Assembly (NCBI GenBank): GCA_018389105.1
Contig: JACATO010002214.1
Span: 558,001-622,000, forward strand
Length of the DNA stretch: 64,000 nt
Reading direction: 5' to 3'
From: Nautilus pompilius
Lineage: Eukaryota; Mollusca; Cephalopoda; Nautilida; Nautilidae
Shown here: piece after piece, positions 15,001 to 30,000 of the stretch
Numbering within the stretch: the first letter of the stretch is position 1
How the letters are laid out: every line of letters begins with the position of its first letter
Position numbers and translations under genes: made by a program
The notes under the pieces: generated by a model
Told to the model about the DNA's origin: nothing
The model's input: the letters and a program-made list of their open reading frames with translations, nothing else
The model's database searches: none

Positions 15001-18000
15001 TGGGTTTTATAAATGCCTGCGGCCAGATCAGTTTCCAAACTTGATAAAGTTTGCTTGTAGTTTTGTGTCCATTTTTGGTACAACATACTTGTGTGAACAA
15101 ACATTTTCCATGTGAAATCTAACTATCGAGCAAATTTGTCTGATGATCATTTGAAATCAATTCTTACAATTTGCTCATCTAATCTGGAACCTGATTTTAA
15201 TGAAATTTTGAAGTCAAAACGACAGTATCATTCGTCACACTAATTTGGTTGCATAAAACTAAAGGCAGGAATCTATTCAGTTTACCCTGATTTTTTCCAA
15301 CAAGATATGTTTTAATTTTTCCATGTTTATACTCTAATATTTGAGGAAATTAAATTACTGGCACTGATTTGTTTTTTTTTTTTTTCATTTTTTATTCCTT
15401 CGGCCCGCATAAATGTGGGAAATATATAATGTGGCCCTTACATTGAAAAGTTTGGAGACCCCTGCTTTAGAATATTCAATTTGTTTACAATATCCCTTTA
15501 GCTACAACTCTGTTTGAGCAGAATATCCCATTTGAGCTCTAATTTCACTTGTCAATTCATAGTATCCTTGTTTTAATGGCTGCCCTAAGGATTATGACAA
15601 ATAAATCACTTGACAAATCAAGAGAATTAAAATATCAGTTTGCAAGGAAACGATGAAAATTTACAATTTTAATCTTAAACTGAATTCCTACTATTGCTTT
15701 GAATAGTAAAAATTACTAGTAATACATATACTTGGAATGTTTCCGGTGACTCATAATGATAATTTTAATTTTTTTTCAAACACACAATCTTGGCAGTTAA
15801 AAACGTTTAGGTGATTGGCTCACCATATATATATACACACATTAAAAAAAAAAAGTTTAATTTATTAAGGACTAGCTGGGGCACCTGGTGCTGCACTGGG
15901 AAAAATGGCTTTAGGCCAATGAGTGATAGCTTAAAATGTTGCCCAGAATCTAAAGTTCCTACACCAAAAATTTGGGGCATCTGGGTGCTAAGGTTCAGCC
16001 ATGAAAGAGTAACAAATAAACACACAAACACTTGAAAATATTTACTAGATCTCAGAGATTCAGGGTCTTTTACTACATATAAACCAAATAGATGTTATTA
16101 ATCTGTTAAGAAAAACAAAATGTGAACAAAAGCACAAAAACGCAAATTTAAAGAAAGAAAATCCCCTTACGTTTTTGCAAAGTTAATGATGCTAAAAAAA
16201 TGTACCAACCTCAGTGGTCAATAGCTGTTCTTTCAAGATTCTGTTTTCTTCTAATTCCGTGTCCAGATTTAATTTTAAACCTGAAATGCAATAGAGGTTG
16301 ACAAGGATCACTTGTTATTATTAATAGTTAGAGACATGGATGGATGGATCAGTTGTTGTTGTAACAGTTAAAGAGGAAGATACAGATTAGTTGTAACAAA
16401 AGTAAACAAAATGTATTTGTATTAATTGTTCAAGAAAATGATTCAATGTCATATAGAAACTACTTCAAATTTCATTCTGTTGACAAAATACATTTAAAGA
16501 ACAAACAAATTTAAACCTTTAAATGTTGTCTGCTGTATCAGTTGCCATTCTTCACAAAATAAACAAGAGACATTATTTTTGGGGTGTCTGTCATTAGATT
16601 TGTGAAAATTTCATTTTTTCCACCCATCAGTTAAAATAAAAAAACAGCCTCCAATTTTTCAACATACTTTCAAAATGAATGTCAACAAGTTCTAGATTCC
16701 TTGCATGGTCTGTTTTCAGATCCTTTTGTACTGATTTTCAAAACTGTAATTAAATAGAGAAGGAATGGGTTCAGGCAAATCACTGACGATTCTCACCAGT
16801 TAGTTCTTTCAGGTATTCTTCTTTTGTTGGAGACAAAAGAACTTCCTTATTATTGCTGACTATTTCCTCATCTCCACCTAATGAAAAAAACAAAAACAAA
16901 TATGCACATAAATCAACACTGGACTCTAGACTTCATAAGTAATAACCTAATTAATTTCAAGGGAATTTCAGTAGACATTTGATACTTTGCAGATCTGTAT
17001 GAGTAATGCCATCGCTCATTGGTCAACAAACCTACAAAAGTTAGTCATGTCACAGTTGTAAATAGTGCTGTGTCAACTACTTCCATGTCATAGTTGTGCA
17101 AAGTGTGGTGCACTTTTTATTTGTGTCACAGTAATCAAGGTGGTGTTGTGTGTGTGGCATTCATACAGATTTTGATGTAATGAGTATTTTTTTTTTTACT
17201 CTTCCTTTAAACAAGTTCAAAATCAAAAGACAGTTATCTCCAAAGTATTTCTATAAGAATATTTATCTATTGTATGCATTTGATAACTTGTGATTAGTTA
17301 TTTTAACATTCAAACCAAATTTCAAAGAGTAGCAGCATACTTGTGTTAAAACTAGACTAGTTTTCCTTTAAGTGAACAATCATGGACGCTGACAGAAATG
17401 GTAAACACCTTCCAGACAAAAGCAAATAAACACTAATCTGTTATTTATGCATAGATTAATTTGAAAATATCTTTTGTTTAGCAAGTCAACTTAACACCCA
17501 GCTGGACAAGCCCTATTCTCAGCAAACACAGCTAACTGGTATGGCAAATCAAATCTGCACAGAACTTAATTAAACTTCCCTGCAGCTACAGAACCATATA
17601 AAGTTTGGTAAACAATCCATAGACTGAAAACATTTTTGTTGATTTTAATTTTTAATTTTTGCTCATCAATAATGAAAAGGTGTTTTAAAAAAATCATTTG
17701 GAAAAAACATTATATATGTGTTAACCAAATCTGATTACTGCAGAATTTACCATTTGTTTTTAAGATGTTACAATGCTATCTATTATTTATCGTTTCTTTT
17801 TAAAATATTTTTTTAAAGAATTTTAAAACTCATTTTGTTGATTACAGAAAAGAGAAATCCATGGTGAAAACAACATTTAAAAATTAAGTTTATATTTTTT
17901 CCCCAATTCTTAGATAAACTAGCTTTAGTAATAAAAATTATCTTTCTGAATGAATAAATTAATTGAAAAAAAAAAAAAAGAGAGGAGAGAACTTAGTACT

Positions 18001-21000
18001 GCTTGTGTCTGTCACACAATCCTAGCACTATAATAATTTAGCTAATCAAATGTAGCTACTAGAGTTTCCACCTTTTTTCACCTGTAATTTTTCACTCACC
18101 CTTACTCAGTCTGCATTAGCTTACATATAATATTGAGAGCTGAATATACTTGCAATCATATCTTTTTTTTTTGTAAAATTTCACCTTAAAAATCTTACCT
18201 ACAGCTTCTTGTTCATTCAGATTGTTTGAAATGCTGAAATAAATACAAAAAAATTCTACTTTAGTCCCACATACAGGATATCCACAAATTGCATAGAAAA
18301 TCTTTTACCTGCTTAGAATTTCCTTCCAAAACAGATATGAGATTAAAAAGCAAAAACAATAATGAAGAAACTGCAAGTGCTTCATTAGTAGTGGAGAAAT
18401 TGCTCAAAACTTAATTTGCTTACAAGAATGACTACTACTATTTAGTTCTAGAAGACTGATGAACACTTCAGTACCTTAATTTAAGCACTCAATTAATAAG
18501 CCTACATTTTCCCACTGATAATTTAAAGCTTGAACTGTTGTTCTGGTTGGCATAAGTGAAAATCAAATTGCAAGATGAAATTCAAGGTTTAGAAAGTATA
18601 ACAATAAGGCTTAGCCAACCATCAGGAATGTTCAACAGATTTTTGATTTGCAGTAATCTTCAGCTTACCCATTGGGAGTTCTACCTGTAAACAATTAAAA
18701 TTAACCTGTAGCTATTTTTAGTTAAACTAACTTACAGTACACATAGCTATAGATATTTAGAAAGGCAAGAAGTTTTTAAAAACTTGCATGTAATCCACTC
18801 TTTTTAAAGAATGGGTGCCAAGCCATTTTTTGAATAATACTGATTCCCTCTTGGCCTCGTTACCTGGCACAGCTAAGCATTCTGAGCAAACACGTATTCC
18901 ATAATCTGATATGTACCACAAGCAATTAACATCAAAAGGCATCTAATTAATGATGCCACTAATATAGAAAAGCATTTAATTAATGAAGCGACTAACATCA
19001 AAACACATCTAACTAACTCCTTATCAGAAAAAGACATTTTAACATTTACAATTGATTTGCACATAAAAAGACTTTTATGTTAAAATGGGCAGCCAAAGCC
19101 CTTGAGTCATTCCCTATAAATAAGCATATGCAGCTATTCTACCAATCTAGATTTTATTTCAAATTACCTACTTTAGATGTACTGTAGATTTTGCACCTGT
19201 ACTGCATACTACTAAAGTGGTGTAAATGATGATTTTTAGAGAGGTATCAGGACTTATAAAGATTTAAAGTATACTATAGTAAGCATGAAGTCATGGTGAC
19301 TTCCATAGTTTCTGATCCCTATCTATTATAGCCCCACAGTCTTACATAAATGGGTCTTGAATCCATGTACTACTGAGTAAACATGGACTATTAATAGTGG
19401 TAGCCAAAATAATTGCATCACCCTGTTTTTAAACAAAATACTAAGTGCCCATTGTATATTACAATGTAAATATGCATTTTTAACATAAGAAACTAATTTT
19501 AAAAATATCCTGGGGAGATGCAGTTAAAAGGTAATGAAGCAGTAAACATCAATAAATTCACAGTCTGCAGTATGGTTTTGATTAAATATGTAACTTTAAT
19601 AAAGAAAACAAAAACAAATAGTAATACAGAGACAAGGTATATCCTTAAACATTATATATGTCTTGGTATAGTTACATTAAAATGGGTAATGCAACAATTT
19701 TACCTTTATACATTTTTTAATTGCCAGGATTTCAATTCCCTCAAAGACCCTGAGATAAATACATTTTCTGATGGAAGTGTTCAGCCAATCCTTCCACAGA
19801 AATCTATCTGTTGGGGTTGGGTGAACACAATACTGTCACACCTGGCCTGTGACATGCCCTAGATGATGACGTTATCATGATGGAAGTAACAGATTGACTT
19901 ACAAGTCAGTTTGCAGAGGATCCTGTTTATATTCGTTGATGTTGTCGTTAATCTTCATACGCTGACTGGCCGCACTTTTAAGTTGCTCCTTCAATGCAGA
20001 AACTTGTTTCTCGTGGTTCTCTTGATGTGCTGAAAGACAGTAACACTGAGGTGAAAACGAGGCCCCACAACTCACATCTTTGTTAGACTGCTTACCAGTT
20101 ACTAAGAAGAAAAAAAACAAAACTGGCTAGACACCATCAGCTGAGTGGTGACAGCTCTCACAATAGGAGACTGACAGCTTTCTCTCTTCATGTCCATCAG
20201 CGCTTCAATTAAATTCTTCCAGACCTGAAGCTATGACAACGAGGGAGACTATTCCCCCCCCCCATTTGATGGTTTGGGGGTAGGTGTTCTTCCCTGCTCA
20301 GTCTAGGACTGTGGAAGAAAGCCAAGTACACCAACCCTCTTCTGGAACCAGATGCCATCTCAAGCCACAAACAATTTGCTTAATGTCACTTTACTACAAG
20401 TAAACAAAGGGTTAATACTATACAAGTATAATAAGATGAAGTAGCTATCAATGAGATACTGCAACTAAAATAAAATCTGGAAAAAGACGACTTATGACTG
20501 CAGGCTACATAAAAGCAGGAAATCAGTTTCAAAGGCATAGACAAGAGCAGACTACTCATTTAGCTTAGCGGTCTTTATCAGTTTGGCTTTCCCTTAATGA
20601 AAGTGTTTCTGAAATTTAAATGTAGATATCTAGAATCAGTTCAAATGCTTCACGTAAGCACATTATATAGTTAAGGTACTTTATTTTATTTTAAAAAAAC
20701 CTGTGTGTCACTTTTTTGTAGCATAAATGAGTGTCCAAGGTGGACTTTGTTGAAGAAGTGCTTTAAAAGAAATCCCAGCCAATTCTTGTGCTAAAAGACT
20801 CCATTACCCAAGCTATCTCCAGAGTTACAAATGATCCTCTGCATAGAACCTAAGGTGTGGTCACAAGTCTGTGGAAAAATGGGGCAGACACTTTAATTAT
20901 CGTGTCAATGAAATAAAAACTATATAAGTTGTTCCTTAAAATATAACTTTCTTTCTAAAATGCTGTCCATTTTTCATAAATCACCTTGTATATTAAATGA

Positions 21001-24000
21001 TATTTCTAAATATTAATGTATATTTTTAAAAATTTGCAAATTTTGTTCTATATTAAAGACAATTACAATCTGGTCTTTACTGAATTATATTTGTACATTA
21101 TTTTGCATATTAAACAAAATCATACATTCTGTTCTATACTGAATTACATTTTTTCATTCTCTTGTACATTAAACATAATTATACACTGAAATATTGTTTA
21201 ATATAAAACAATATTGCTTTATAGTGAAAAAATGGTATAAAACATTCTATTCTCTATTAAATAAAAACATTATAGCTTTGCTGTTTATTTAGTTTAAATA
21301 ATGAATAGTAAATAGTACATAAATGATACAAAAATTTCCAGCATTCAAATATCTTAGTATTTGCCATATTAAACAAAAAAAAAATTACTAAAAGATAATA
21401 CGGAAAGCATTTGCTACTCGACAGTCAAAACTGAAAGTAGCTTCAAATGATTTGATAAAGAGACACTACCTCTCAAAGTCTTTTGTAATGCCGTATTCTG
21501 AGCTTGCATTCGCCTAATCTCATCTTCTAAGTCTGTTTTAGCAGAGGGTGATGAGTTTAATTCATCTTTCCTTCCTTCCTTTAATGCTTCCAGTTGCTTC
21601 TCATAGTTTTCATTACTGGCCACCAGCTGGATCAAAGTAAAGCATGACAATGTCATTTTCGCCCTGCAGCCTTCAGTCATACATAATAAACATTGTCAAA
21701 AAAAAAGAAGAAAAGTTAAACTTTTACTGCATTTAAAACTATTTAAAAAAAGCAGTCATGTTTGAAAATTCCTAGTTTATATATTATGCCTTTGTTAGTT
21801 AATGTTTCTGTTGTTTTTCTTTTTTAAATTTTCATTTGTGTAAAAGTTGGTTCACAAAATTTCAATACAGATTACTTTGAAGAACAGACCGGAATACCCG
21901 TGTGGATTCACTTGCAGTCTTAACTCACAACTCTCAATCTCAACTACTAATGGAACAGAATTCACAACCTTCCTCAGCCAAACACTGGAACCTACTTATT
22001 AACAGCACATCAACAAAGCTTTGGGAATCAGCTAAGAGTTCAAAGTGTCTGCTACATCACTTCAGTAATGGCACGGCTGAGTAATTACTTGTGTCTATCA
22101 CATGAACAAAATTATTTCCATATACTCATTTGCATAGATAAGATATTTAATTATTTCCTGCCAAAAAAGAAAAGATAACCTGGTCCAAGAGTTCCTTTAA
22201 TGTGTGAAACGTATGGAATTTGCACACACACACAGGTACACAATGAAATACAGAAAATATATCAATACAGCCAAACACACACAAAAATGCACACTTGCAC
22301 TTTTTTCCATATCTTATCTTCACCTGTTTTATTGTTATCATTTAAATAAGTGCAGAGAATCCTCAAAGGTTCCTAGGATGAGGTAATGAACTGATGTAGT
22401 GTCTCAAAACCTTTGGAGAAATGATGGTGGTCAGATTCAACCTAAATTTCAGAGGCAGGGTGGTGAGAAAAGATTTAATCTGTGAATCTGATTAATGCAC
22501 TGTACTTACATGTGACAGTTCTTGCATCAGTGTTTCATTCTGTAATTGGAACTCTTCCTCTTGGCTCTGCAGTTTCCTCTGCAAGCCATCGTTCTCCTGA
22601 ATAAGGATGTCCACTTCCTAAAACAGCAGAAAACAAAGCAAACAAAAAAACAACAGTTGGTATCCATGGGGACTTTCACAGTCAAAATTATTCATATGTA
22701 CATTGTCAGTGGTGGACAACAACTCTTAGCATATATGTTTCAAGAGAACACTTTCCTATCATTAGAAGAAAAAAAAAGGAAAGAAAACTCCATGGTAATT
22801 ACCCATTTGCAAAAACCACCTTTTTCTCTTCAAGATCCTTTAAGTGTTCATATGAACCCCCTACCAAATCCCTCATGAACATGTTTCACGTAATACTGGT
22901 TTGAAGTTGCTGCGTTTGAAGCAGATGAGAAAACAGGTAGTGACAACAAATTCACTCTCACCTGATCATTTTTATTGATAATCTACTTCCATCATTTCAA
23001 TGCACAAAGTTTATTAGCGGAGACAAATTGATTTCTGAATTCACAGTAATTTTGCAATAGGCACACATTAAAAATAAATAAAATTTGATATTTACAAATT
23101 GTCCAGCCATAATTTCTTTAACAGAACAAAGGTTCTGCTGAAATTTCCCTTTATAAGTTGTCTAGGAACATTTTGTTAAATGGAAGCCAATTTTACTCAG
23201 AATTACAAGTTCTGTGACTGTCCTCAAATTTGGCTTCTTGCCAGGACTACTCCAGGTCTGTGGCGAGAAATGTTTAAGATAACAATTATTAAACATTTCT
23301 CCAGCACAAGAAAAAGGGTATTTACATACCTTTGCTTTTCTACTTTTCAAAATAACCTGAAAATAAAAGGAAAAAGTAGAGAGACAAGCACATTTAACAA
23401 AATTCTACATTCTGTTTTATATTAAAGACATTAGAACAATCTGTTCTATACAAAATTCTTCTGCAGTATTATAAATTAAATTTTACAAAAAAAACTAAAA
23501 AAAGAAGAGAGAAATGTGATATAATGAGCCGTTTGGCAAGTTGATAAGGAGCGTCATTTACCGAAAGAGAAAGTTTGGCTGAAACTCAAAGAAAATGATG
23601 AGAAAAAAATGCAAGGAATTTAATACTGATACCGAGGTCACAAGTTAAAATTTGTTCAACCTAAGAATACTTTTGGTTATTCTTCTTACTCACCAATAAA
23701 AATATAGTTAAACCATTATTCCAAAGTCAAAACAACTGAATGCCATTGCTCAAAACAATGTACTATGATATAACATCATGAGAAATCAAGAGAGGGAGCT
23801 TGTCACTTTCTCAAGCTTATTATCTCCAATACAGGTGATTTGTTTTTTGGCAAACCATAATGGTAAGAAACAAAAATGAGACTACTCAAAACTGACCATC
23901 AGAATATTCAAATCTTAACAAAATTTAAAGAACAACAACAAGGATAAACTCATTAACCTATGCTATATACACATTCACTGCTTTCATCTATCTTGTCTTG

Positions 24001-27000
24001 CTTCATTGCAGTAAAGGTGTACGACCAGATCTAATACAAGGAAACTGAAATCCATTTTGGTTAATTTAAGAGAACTTAGAAGAAATTCAAACAGGTGTTC
24101 TAAGTAAACAAAAAAAATATATACAGAAATTCATTTAAAAGGATCAAATGTATATCACTACAATTTATAATTTGGTTTCAAAGCTAACATTTCTAATTTT
24201 AAATTATAAATGCATGTAAGGAATAATTATGAAAATATTTTTATACCGATGCTTGAGAAGCTGTTTTAAAGTGAGAGTTCAAAAAAAGGTCAGAAACCAT
24301 AAAAATACACTAAAGGGCAACATACGCAGCTGTTATTTGTGGTCCAATAGAGCTACGATATCATCCACACATGTCTGAAAAGCAGAGTTTAATTTTATAA
24401 AATTCTCAAACTAATGACAGAGGTGAGCTATTATGAAGATTGCTTTTAGTTATAGAGTAAATTAAGTCTTATTATTAACAGAGATCGGTAATCCATTAAG
24501 TAAAATGAGAGCGAGATATTAGTTCATCTTTGAAAAGTATTATAAAGCATCAAGTCAAACTGCTGCGTTCTAGAGTTACACCAATTAATAACACCCACAG
24601 ATGTTTAGCTGTAAGTAAAGATGGTAATAGCAAAAAAAAATAAATTGTAATTAACAGAGAGAGGGAGAGAGAGTAAAAGGGTAGATACTAACATAACAGA
24701 CTACTCAAGTTGTTATGTCACTACTGACATTGTACACGACTCTATCTATACATGTACCCGAGGCAGTAATGCAAGAATAATAGGGATGCCAGGTTTGATG
24801 ACATAAAAGAATATTTATTTGGTAGTATTGGGGTTTAATGTTATCTGTAGCATCTATGGTGCAGAGACAGTCACATTTTTTAAAATCCTGAAATGCCTGC
24901 TTTCATTTCAGATACCTACCCTGAACAGTAAGTCTATACTATGAATAATACAGAAAGAACTGTTCTGAATACATGAGATGCTCATAGAACTATCTGAAAG
25001 AAGTTTCATATTGATAGTGCAATGGATATCAGGATGCATTGGTCCACCAGGCAGTGAAAAAACTGACACTAAATTACCTCAGAGTCAAGCTGGCACTCTG
25101 ACTTCTCAAATAAGAAAGCATATGTCAACTGAAAAATTAAAGAGCTACATAGAATTGAATATGACAACAACACATATCAACTATAGTTAACAAATGTGCA
25201 AAGAGATTTCCACAAGTTATCCAGGAATCTACAGGTACAGATTAGCCAACTTTGTACAGGTAATTCCCTCCTAAATGGCCCGGACTCATAGGATACGAGT
25301 GGCCACTACAAATGCATGCTCCAAATGCAACATGGGACTGAAACTGCCCAACACTTGAGAATGCCCAAAATACACCCACAACACAAGTCTGTTAGGGCGG
25401 GCAGCTCTTCTGTTTCCAGCATTGCTGAGATGCTTTACACAAACATCAAACCAACAATACAGTTTCTGAGGTTGAATTGCAAAACCCTGATACCTGTTGG
25501 AACAGCAATAATCATGGTTGCTGCTGTGAAACAGGTTTGTGTGTCAACGTCTATACCAATGGTGAGCGAACCAAGAAAGTAATGCTCTGAAATGTCAGAG
25601 ATCACTAAGAAAGCAAGCAGGTAATTGAGATTTTCATAACAATACAAATTTAAAAGTTACAATGACAAAGAAAAAATACTTAAGGAATGCAACAAACAAA
25701 TTCAATAGTGCACATATATGAATCTAAAACTTAATGGAAGCGTGTTAGGCACCTTGCATTTATCAGTTTACATCAGATACAAGATGCTATGATAATAACA
25801 ACAACACCTATTTAAACAATGTTGTAATGTAATTAATTATAGTGAATATAAAAATACTCAGAAAGCTTCAGGTGAAAGACATGCCAGTAAGGTCAAGTGA
25901 CATCAAACTGACATACCTATAAGTAGTAATGTTAGAAAGTAGCAGTTATGGTTCTTTAGTTTGTCTATTTAAAGTTATGATGTTACAAAGTATATAAAAA
26001 GGTTATTGCAGTTAATTGCTACTGTAATTTCAAAGCTCAGCTCTTTATAACGTAAAGATGAAGCAAACACGCACTCAAGTATCTCATAATTAATTCTATC
26101 CAACAAGATTAAATTAACCAGACTTAAGCTTGAAATATATTTATAGGTGTGAAGAAAGAACAAATTACCAAAGGGCAGTGAGAGTTTTTTCTATTGCATA
26201 CATAAGTTTTTGCACAGATAAGAAAGTAAGTAAATTTGGGATGAATTTCTCCTCAATAAATTTCTTTGTTGCAGATTACTTGTTTGTTTATTTGATTGCT
26301 AAACACCCTCACAAACCTTGTTTGCTTTCTGTAATTCCTTTTCAAAATCATCTGCTTTCTCTTTCAAAGACAAAAATTCTGAAAACAAAAGGAGTAATCA
26401 TTTGATTATCTAACATAAACTCCAAAATCATTTGTATAGCAAAAGATATATATATATATATCTAGCCTGAGGTTTAATGATGCCTTCTTGGGTATTCCTT
26501 ATGGATAACAATAACAACAACAAAACAAAAAGTAATGTAAAATAGTTTGAAAAAAATTAAGGGATGAAGAAAAATTATCAGTTTTAAACTACAATGTTTT
26601 AAGACTTATTTCAGTAAGTTCATAATTTACAAGTGTCTGTCACTAATCACAAATGGTGGCAAAATTTGAAAAACAAGTGGTGGTCAAACTTATCAAAGAA
26701 GGTAGAAGATACAGCTCTTTGGAAATAATATCAATTTAAAAAAATGTCTCCCACCTGTTGAAAAATTTATCCAGTAAACAAGCAAAGAAAAAATATTATT
26801 TCAACAATAATTTCTTCTCGGGTAAGAAAGTATGCATGAGTAAATCTAGGACTATTTACAAAAGGAAACTGAAATATGTACAACTTGGTCCAAAGAAAAA
26901 CTGCATAATTCGTTTAAGGGGAGATAATTTTATGGAATCAAATGTGAATCTAAAAAGCTGGACTTGAGCATCATCAAAAGTGCTGAAATATTTATTACTA

Positions 27001-30000
27001 TATAAAAATGAAATGTGATAAAATTTTAACTAGAAGTATTTGGTCAGGTCTAAAGAAAGACGACAGCTTCAGAAAAGAATTTTTTTTTAAAAAGTTGCAT
27101 TTTGTTGCTGGCTTAAACTTGGATAATAAAACTGTAAGAAATATATACACTCTCAAGTAATGGAAGTCTGGTGTAGCAGAGTCTATCTCCAACAATAGAG
27201 AATATTTTGCAGTGAGGAAATTAATGATTAATCTTTCTCTCTTACAGCTCAGACAAAACTCCCCACCCCCTTCATGAGATTTTAGTTCCTTATGTACAGC
27301 CTCCCTCTCTCCCACCACTGGCAACACAGAACAAGAGGAAAGGTATGGTAATCTTTAGAAACCAAGACACCTTTACACACATAAAAATTCAGAAGCCTAC
27401 CTCTTTCTTGGCGCTTACACTTCCCCTCCAATTCGTAGTTATTTGTCCGCAACTCCAAAAGTTGAAGCTGAAAAAGAAACAAAAATTGTAAAAACCTTAA
27501 CATTTTTTCTTAAAAAAAAAAACAAAATCATGCAAAAACTCCAACTAAAATAAAATCTAGAGAACTTTTCTGTTACTTAATTCTAATTTTGCTTAAAATG
27601 CAAACTTCATACCTAAATGTAAAAATGAGCATTTGATTATTTAATAAACAAATGTTCAATTATTAAATATTAATTTGCTGCCACAAAGATGTCTTCAGGG
27701 TTAATTTTAAACTTCTTTCTTTTTAAAATCTTTTGCACCGATTTGTAACTCTGCGTGTTTCCATATCATGAACAAAACTTATAGTAAAACATTGTTTTTT
27801 TGCTTTTTTTTACTTGTTGTGTTTGGATAACTGGTAGTACATATTTTCACTGCTTTTCTCACTTACAGGATCAACCCCTTATGAATTATTATTATTATTA
27901 TAATTGTACAATCTCAAAGTTAACAGAAAAATATATTTTGTGCATAATATAACAGGAATGATTCTATTGTGTTGCTTTAAAAATAATAGCAGAGAAAATG
28001 TAGTACTTCAATAACCTCCTATCAGTTCACAAGAATAAAGAGGAAAGGATAATCCAACAATAATCAACAGATATTATACTAGGAATGTTCAAATGCAAAA
28101 CAGCCAGATATCATTATGATATTTTTCTCTTTGTCTCCAAATTCTGCACTTGTTACAGTCTTTGATGCAAATATTCAATACCATAAGCCCATATGAAGTC
28201 ATACATTCTGAGCATCTTACTTATTTTAATTACCATGCAATAGAAAAAAAGATTTTGTTTTTAAAGATTAAAACCACCCACTATACTAAATACTTTATTA
28301 TTATTATTATTATTATTATTATCTAAACAGCCTACATAGACTTTTTGACAGTATATTTAACACTTGGAAGTTAATGAAAACTGATGAAATAAGAAAATAA
28401 AATGCAGTCAAGACTAGGAAACAAACTAATTGCAGGACTCATCAACTACCCCTATTAGCAGTTTGGAGTAATGTTTGTAATATTATAAAATTATGCCTGA
28501 CCTTATATATATATGCCCGAGTCATATGCATCTAAAATAAAAAACAAACTTCAAAGGCCCACCTACAGAACATATATAAAAACAATAAAATGTTTATAAA
28601 GTAGGTAAATATTATTTGCACTTTAAAAAAATTTAATTCCATGCATGTTGTACTTTTATGCAACGGAGACAAAGTCAGAAGGTTTAATGCTACAATTATC
28701 ATGAAGCAGAAAAAATACCAGTGTTCTATTGGCAAGATTAAAGGTAGTCAGTCAGAAGTTAGGTTTTGGGGAGAAAATTGTTTTATGGCTTGAATTTTAA
28801 CTATATTTCCCACTCTGAATTCCATTATTATATCATTTCTTGAAACAAATGACAGAAGACCTCCAGACAGAGCTTTTTTACATGAACAGCCCAAGAGTAT
28901 TTCTACTTTATGAATTTGAAGAAATGATTTATTAAGCAAAAACAAACTATAGTAAATAAAGGCATTAGCCGAAAAAGACAAGTGGCTGCTTCCAATTATC
29001 AGCATTACAAAGAAAATACTTTGTACTTAATTTCTAAAAGGAACAGAAAGTCAGACATATTAAGCCTGTAAAGCCAAAAATATCTGTCTAGCTTTCTTAT
29101 AACTATCAACCCTACAATCTTCTCAAGTAGTCCATTTCAAACATCAAGTGCCCTATTGCTAAAGAAAGCCTACAAACATTCAATTAACCCTTTGAATATT
29201 TAAAATAGTTTAGATTCTCCCTTGCTCGACTGTAGGATAAACTCGGTAACTGCACAATTTCTAATCTGCCAAATTTCCCATGAACCATCTTAGAGTCTGT
29301 CTTTCAGAAATAAGACTGCCATGTGTAATCCAAACAAGATCTTAGGCTGAATGAGAGCATAATCTGCTTGGTCCCAGTTATCATACCAGATATCTGTTTA
29401 ACTTCATCAGCAGCTACACAACCCTGGTGATCTCAGATTTTATTGTTGTTGTTTTTGCCCCGTTTGCTTGAGATATCGCATTATTCCCTGCCCGGCACAA
29501 GTCTGTCCGTCCTTGAATCGCTGGTCGGTCGTTGGAATTTTAGCCCCCATTATTTACCCTGCCAGAAGCTATGGCGATAAAAAGAAAAATGCAATAGATC
29601 CAAACCACCTTTTTGCATGGGTTACACAAAATAAACTGGTAATATAAGTTTAAGACTTGTACTGATGAAGGCCACCATCTCTCTTCGGTAGGGATAAAAC
29701 TGCTTCCTGCCCCCCCCCCTGTAACTTTCCAAAGTAAGCTGCCACCCTAACCCTTAGCGTGGGGGGGGGTCTGCAGGGACCCACCACAGACTTATTATCC
29801 GATTCTCGAGAGGAGGAATGGGGGACCTACGCCTACTTCGGAACAGCAGGAAATCGGCTCCGCCTCCACTCAGCCAGGGCGAACCGACCGACACCTGCTG
29901 CTGCTGCTGTGAGACTCCGATGGAACTCGGGAATGTTTACATCGCAGATGAAGACGACTGGTGGCGGAGAGAGGGGAGGGGTGGGGTGGTGGTCGCCGGA

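Larger units (their letters stand above)
12353..15464 (+). mobile_element. hAT-superfamily DNA transposon, 3112 bp, nearly intact
   Basis: The ends are inverted repeats: CAGGGCTCTCCAAACTATGG on the left and, on the other strand, CAGGGGTCTCCAAACTTTTC on the right. An 8-bp target duplication CTTTAGAA lies at 12345-12352 and 15465-15472. The right-hand GGCCC and CGGCCCGC motifs echo the left subterminal GC-rich block. The element carries one transposase gene in its own plus orientation and sits antisense in GRIPAP1 intron 10. The exact target duplication and long open frame point to a fairly recent insertion. Confidence 0.93.

Noticed and set aside
15807..16035. Overlapping 74-codon frames on both strands in GRIPAP1 intron 10
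   Set aside because: Looks like a fragment of some interspersed repeat, but no ends or protein similarity could be identified.
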